Shown: positions 61,291 through 64,000 of the stretch, piece after piece | How the letters are laid out: each line of letters opens with the position of its first letter | Numbering within the stretch: the stretch's first letter is position 1 | NCBI RefSeq assembly: GCF_027568575.1 | Contig: NZ_JANUVP010000002.1 | Source of the DNA: Caldifermentibacillus hisashii | GTDB lineage: Bacteria > Bacillota > Bacilli > Bacillales > Caldibacillaceae | Direction: 5' to 3' (one strand) | Length of the DNA stretch: 64,000 nucleotides | The notes under the pieces: model-generated | The model's input: the letters and a program-made list of their open reading frames with translations, nothing else | Told to the model about the DNA's origin: nothing | Databases searched by the model: none | Translations under genes and position numbers: made by a program

Positions 61291-62340
61291 ATGGCAAATA
61301 ATCGTTATCATGTTGCAGTTGTTGGAGCCACCGGTGCAGTAGGCGAACAAATGATTAAAACATTGATAGAAAGGGATTTTCCAATATCAAAATTAACTTT
61401 ACTATCCTCAGCTCGTTCTGCCGGAAAAACAGTTCAATTTAAAGGTGAAACAATAACTGTTCACGAAGCAAAACCGGAAAGTTTTGAAGGTGTAGATATT
61501 GCTTTATTTTCTGCGGGTGGAAGTGTTTCGAAACAATTGGCTCCGGAAGCTGTGAAAAGAGGAGCAATTGTCGTTGATAATACAAGTGCATTTCGAATGG
61601 ATCCGGATGTACCATTGGTTGTACCTGAAGTAAATGAAGAAGACTTGCAAAAACACCAAGGAATTATTGCAAATCCAAACTGTTCGACGATCCAAATGGT
61701 AGTCGCTTTGGAACCGATTCGCCAAAAATTCGGTTTAAATAGAGTCATTGTCTCAACTTACCAAGCAGTAAGCGGTGCAGGTAACCAAGCTGTTCAAGAA
61801 TTGTACAGTCAAACAAAAGATGTTTTAGATAATAAAGAAGCTCAAGCAAAGATTCTGCCTGTAAAAAATGATAAAAAACATTATCAAATTGCTTTTAATG
61901 CGATTCCGCAAATTGATGTTTTCCAAGATAACGGTTTTACTTTTGAAGAAATGAAAATGATTAATGAAACGAAAAAAATTATGCATATGCCCGAACTCAA
62001 AGTAGCGGCTACTTGTGTCCGTATTCCGGTAGCGTCCGGACATTCCGAATCGGTTTATTTTGAAGTTGAAACAGATCACGTAAGTACTTTAGAAATTAGA
62101 AATCTTTTATCTACTGCCCCGGGGATTGTTCTGGAGGATAATCCGAGTGAGCAAATTTATCCGTTGGCAACGAACGCTGTCGGTCAACGTGATGTGTTTG
62201 TTGGTCGGATTCGTAAAGACTTAGATGAAAAAAATGGCTTTCACATGTGGGTTGTTTCCGACAATTTACTAAAAGGAGCGGCATGGAATTCTGTGCAAAT
62301 TGCCGAAAGTTTAATAAGACTCGGTCTGCTTAATAAATAA
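61291..62340 (+). CDS. asd: Aspartate-semialdehyde dehydrogenase
   Basis: Asd reduces aspartyl phosphate to aspartate semialdehyde, the branch to lysine/DAP, threonine and methionine. The start is ATG 61291 (MANNRYHVAVVGATGAVGEQMIKTLIERDFP) behind GGAAGGGG, for 349 residues. The nucleotide motif is GATGAVGEQM, the catalytic cysteine is in IANPNCSTIQMV, and the histidine lies in RIPVASGHSESVYFE. The tail NLLKGAAWNSVQIAESLIRL is typical. The structured repeats A and B follow directly. Confidence 0.98.
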   Translation: MANNRYHVAVVGATGAVGEQMIKTLIERDFPISKLTLLSSARSAGKTVQFKGETITVHEAKPESFEGVDIALFSAGGSVSKQLAPEAVKRGAIVVDNTSAFRMDPDVPLVVPEVNEEDLQKHQGIIANPNCSTIQMVVALEPIRQKFGLNRVIVSTYQAVSGAGNQAVQELYSQTKDVLDNKEAQAKILPVKNDKKHYQIAFNAIPQIDVFQDNGFTFEEMKMINETKKIMHMPELKVAATCVRIPVASGHSESVYFEVETDHVSTLEIRNLLSTAPGIVLEDNPSEQIYPLATNAVGQRDVFVGRIRKDLDEKNGFHMWVVSDNLLKGAAWNSVQIAESLIRLGLLNK

Positions 62341-62344
62341 TAAA

Positions 62345-62487
62345 GTGAAACTTCCATCAGTGGGATTCTTCCCGCTGATGGTTAGTTGAACCAATCGGGC
62401 ACTTACGGGAACTTATCTTCCTCTTTACATCTTTGATTTTACTTAAGACTTAAGAGGAAGATTTAGTGACCGTTTGTGCGGGATAAA
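62345..62487 (+). repeat. 143-bp structured element, copy A (HEARO/omega-RNA-like or IS605-end-like)
   Basis: The element starts GTGAAACTTCCATCAGTG five bases after the asd stop and ends GCGGGATAAA at 62487, where copy B begins. Hairpins: CATCAGTGGG/CCCGCTGATG, then CGGGAACT with AGTGACCG (tandem G-A mismatch inside), enclosing ATCTTCCTCTT/AAGAGGAAGAT and CTTAA/TTAAG. Compared with copy C, stems differ in sequence but keep pairing. No protein is encoded. Element class is inferred. Confidence 0.7.
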
Positions 62488-62588
62488 GTGAAACTTCCAT
62501 CAGTGGAGTTTGCCTCATCCCCACCCATCTTTATTGTAATCTCAAAATCTTGAGGTGGGGGTCTTAACTCGCCGTTAAGGTGGGATAA
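62488..62588 (+). repeat. 101-bp internally deleted copy B of the structured element
   Basis: It begins GTGAAACTTCCATCAGTGG and ends GGTGGGATAA, sharing both ends with copies A and C but lacking roughly 40 internal bases (the 3' half of the first hairpin to the GGGCAG region). It keeps CCCCACC/GGTGGGG with inner CTCAA/TTGAG, plus a CTTAAC/GTTAAG hairpin near the end. The remaining 62589-62633 holds the dapG ribosome site. Confidence 0.65.
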
Positions 62589-62633
62589 TGAAATACGACT
62601 ATTGGCATAACTTTTTTTTGGTTGAGGTGTTAT

Positions 62634-63911
62634 ATGAGAAAAATTATCGTACAAAAATTTGGCGGTACCTCTGTACGAACAGAAGAAAACCGTTTGCATG
62701 CATTAAAACATATAAAAAAAGTAATTGAAGAAGGATATAAATCGGTTGTCGTTGTTTCCGCCATGGGAAGAATGGGCGACCCTTATGCAACAGATACTTT
62801 GCTCTCCCTTGTCGGCGGTTCAAATACAAAAGTATCAAAGCGCGAACAAGATATCCTTATGTCATGCGGAGAAGTAATCTCGTCGGTTGTTTTTACAGAA
62901 ATGTTGCTGGAAAACGGGATCAAAGCTGCCTCATTAACCGGGGCTCAAGCGGGATTCCGCACAAACGATGATTTTACAAATGCAAAAATTGTCGAAATGG
63001 ATACGACCCGGTTATTAAAGGAACTTGAATCTCATGATGTCGTTGTGGTTGCCGGATTTCAAGGAATCACCGCTAATGGCGATATGACAACGATTGGACG
63101 CGGCGGCAGTGATACATCTGCAGCAGCCTTGGGGGCAGCGTTACAAGCCGATTGGATCGATATTTTTACAGATGTAGCCGGAGTCATGACAGCTGATCCA
63201 AAATTGACTGAAAAGGCTCGCCCACTAGATATTGTTACGTATAATGAAGTGAGCAATTTAGCCTATCAGGGGGCAAAAGTCATTCACCCGCGAGCAGTAG
63301 AAATCGCTATGCAAGCAGATGTTCCGATTCGTGTGCGCTCTACTTATTCAGATGCAAAAGGGACATTGGTTACAAAGTTATCAAAAATAAAACGGGGAAC
63401 GGATATCAAGGAAAGATTAGTCACTGGAATCGCCCATGTCTCCAACGTAACGCAAATAAAAGTATTGGCAAAAAAAGGTCAATTTAATTTACAGGTGGAA
63501 GTATTTAAGGCGATGGCTTCGGAGCAAATCTCGGTAGATTTCATAAATATATCACCGAATGATGTCGTCTATACAGTGAGTGACGATATGGCCGATAAAG
63601 CGAAAGCAACACTGGAATTATTAGGATATGAACCATATTTAGAAAAACATTGTGCAAAGGTGTCGGTCGTTGGCGCAGGAATTACCGGCGTACCTGGTGT
63701 TGCATCGAAAATCGTAACGGCTTTATCAAATCAAGGGATTCGAATTTTACAATCGGCTGACAGTTATACAACAATCTGGGTATTAGTAAAACAAGATGAT
63801 CTAAAAAAAGCGGTCAATGCACTTCATGATGCATTTCAACTGGAAAAAGCCGAAATCGATGTTGAGGCGATTGATGAAAAAAGCTCATTTATAAACAAAA
63901 TGAAGGAGTGA
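62634..63911 (+). CDS. dapG: Aspartokinase DapG
   Basis: Aspartokinase I phosphorylates aspartate; the B. subtilis enzyme responds to meso-diaminopimelate. The start is ATG 62634 (MRKIIVQKFGGTSVRTEENRL) behind TTGAGGTG, for 425 residues. The kinase domain has QKFGGTSV, VVVSAMGRMGDPYATD, TTIGRGGSDTSAAALGAAL and FTDVAGVMTADPKL; two ACT domains follow (about residues 270-405). The C-terminus carries about 20 residues beyond the B. subtilis protein (AEIDVEAIDEKSSFINKMKE). dapA starts five bases later. Confidence 0.96.
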   Translation: MRKIIVQKFGGTSVRTEENRLHALKHIKKVIEEGYKSVVVVSAMGRMGDPYATDTLLSLVGGSNTKVSKREQDILMSCGEVISSVVFTEMLLENGIKAASLTGAQAGFRTNDDFTNAKIVEMDTTRLLKELESHDVVVVAGFQGITANGDMTTIGRGGSDTSAAALGAALQADWIDIFTDVAGVMTADPKLTEKARPLDIVTYNEVSNLAYQGAKVIHPRAVEIAMQADVPIRVRSTYSDAKGTLVTKLSKIKRGTDIKERLVTGIAHVSNVTQIKVLAKKGQFNLQVEVFKAMASEQISVDFINISPNDVVYTVSDDMADKAKATLELLGYEPYLEKHCAKVSVVGAGITGVPGVASKIVTALSNQGIRILQSADSYTTIWVLVKQDDLKKAVNALHDAFQLEKAEIDVEAIDEKSSFINKMKE

Positions 63912-63916
63912 AGAAA

Positions 63917-64000
63917 ATGAGCATTTTTGGACGAATATCTACCGCGATGGTTACTCCTTTTGATGCAAAAGGGAATATTGATTTTCAAAAAACATCCCAT
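63917..64000 (+). CDS. dapA: 4-hydroxy-tetrahydrodipicolinate synthase, N-terminal part (runs off window)
   Basis: DapA condenses aspartate semialdehyde with pyruvate. Only 28 residues are visible: MSIFGRISTAMVTPFDAKGNID, with the family's TAMVTPF start. ATG 63917 is preceded by AAGGAGTGAAG at the end of dapG. The asd-dapG-dapA order supports the call. DapA's product feeds lysine and peptidoglycan synthesis and, in the mother cell, DpaAB. Confidence 0.93.
   Translation, partial: MSIFGRISTAMVTPFDAKGNIDFQKTSH

Noticed and set aside
62345..62633. Lysine riboswitch (L box) before dapG
   Set aside because: The region is explained by two repeat copies whose homologue lies at proS on the other strand; the L-box length and conserved core were not recognised.
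1..64000. Numerous open frames on the - strand and in alternative + frames, up to about 150 residues
   Set aside because: They lie opposite or within strongly recognised genes, lack ribosome binding sites and have no family motifs; they are shadows of the coding strand.
1..64000. CRISPR arrays, prophage, tRNA or rRNA genes
   Set aside because: No regularly spaced identical repeats, no phage modules and no cloverleaf-like sequence were seen; the window is core genome.

Overview
The window is a low-GC, AT-rich chromosomal segment of a spore-forming, flagellated member of the Bacillaceae. The evidence is the codV-codW-codX-codY order, the fla/che operon ending in sigD and swrB, a gram-positive PolC, the sporulation genes dpaA/dpaB, ymxH and ylxY, and strong AGGAGG ribosome binding sites. 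Gene order follows Bacillus subtilis almost exactly. The species cannot be named from the sequence alone; something near the thermotolerant Caldibacillus-type bacilli is a guess. Every confident gene lies on the + strand.

Layout. 1-3091: end of a tyrosine recombinase (codV/xerC), the HslVU protease and the CodY repressor, closed by a terminator. 3444-31602: the fla/che operon. It runs through rod and basal body (flgB, flgC, fliE, fliF), switch and export ATPase (fliG-fliJ), hook (ylxF, fliK, flgD, a small flagellar-operon protein, flgE, swrD), stator-linked and switch proteins (fliL, fliM, fliY, cheY), export gate (fliZ-flhA), placement GTPase/ATPase (flhF, flhG), chemotaxis (cheB, cheA, cheW, cheC, cheD), sigma-D, an unrecognised 102-residue protein, and swrB. 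Genes are tightly coupled and many start with TTG. Three intercistronic hairpins (before flgE, after flgE, after cheY) interrupt the otherwise compact layout.

31660-38310: rpsB and tsf, pyrH, frr, then isoprenoid and envelope genes uppS, cdsA, dxr. 38447-46120: rasP, proS, polC. 46424-56505: the nusA-infB operon (rimP, nusA, rnpM, ylxQ, infB, ylxP, rbfA, truB, ribF) and then rpsO and pnp. 56679-61061: sporulation-associated ylxY, the M16 peptidase mlpA, ymxH and the dipicolinate synthase pair dpaA/dpaB with a good sigma-K type promoter. 61291-64000: asd, dapG and the start of dapA, the aspartate-to-dihydrodipicolinate route that supplies both lysine/peptidoglycan and DpaAB.

The most unusual content is non-coding. 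A family of roughly 144-bp structured elements occurs three times: one copy on the - strand overlapping the end of proS (41428-41572), and a full copy plus an internally deleted copy in tandem between asd and dapG (62345-62588). All begin GTGAAAC and end near GGGAYAA. They differ in sequence at stem positions while preserving pairing, which points to a functional folded RNA or single-stranded DNA. They resemble solo HEARO/omega-RNA or IS200/IS605-type elements; no nuclease or transposase gene is present in the window. Two other palindromic MITE-like repeats lie at 38314-38407 and 51789-51888. Structured leaders precede rpsB, rpsO and asd.
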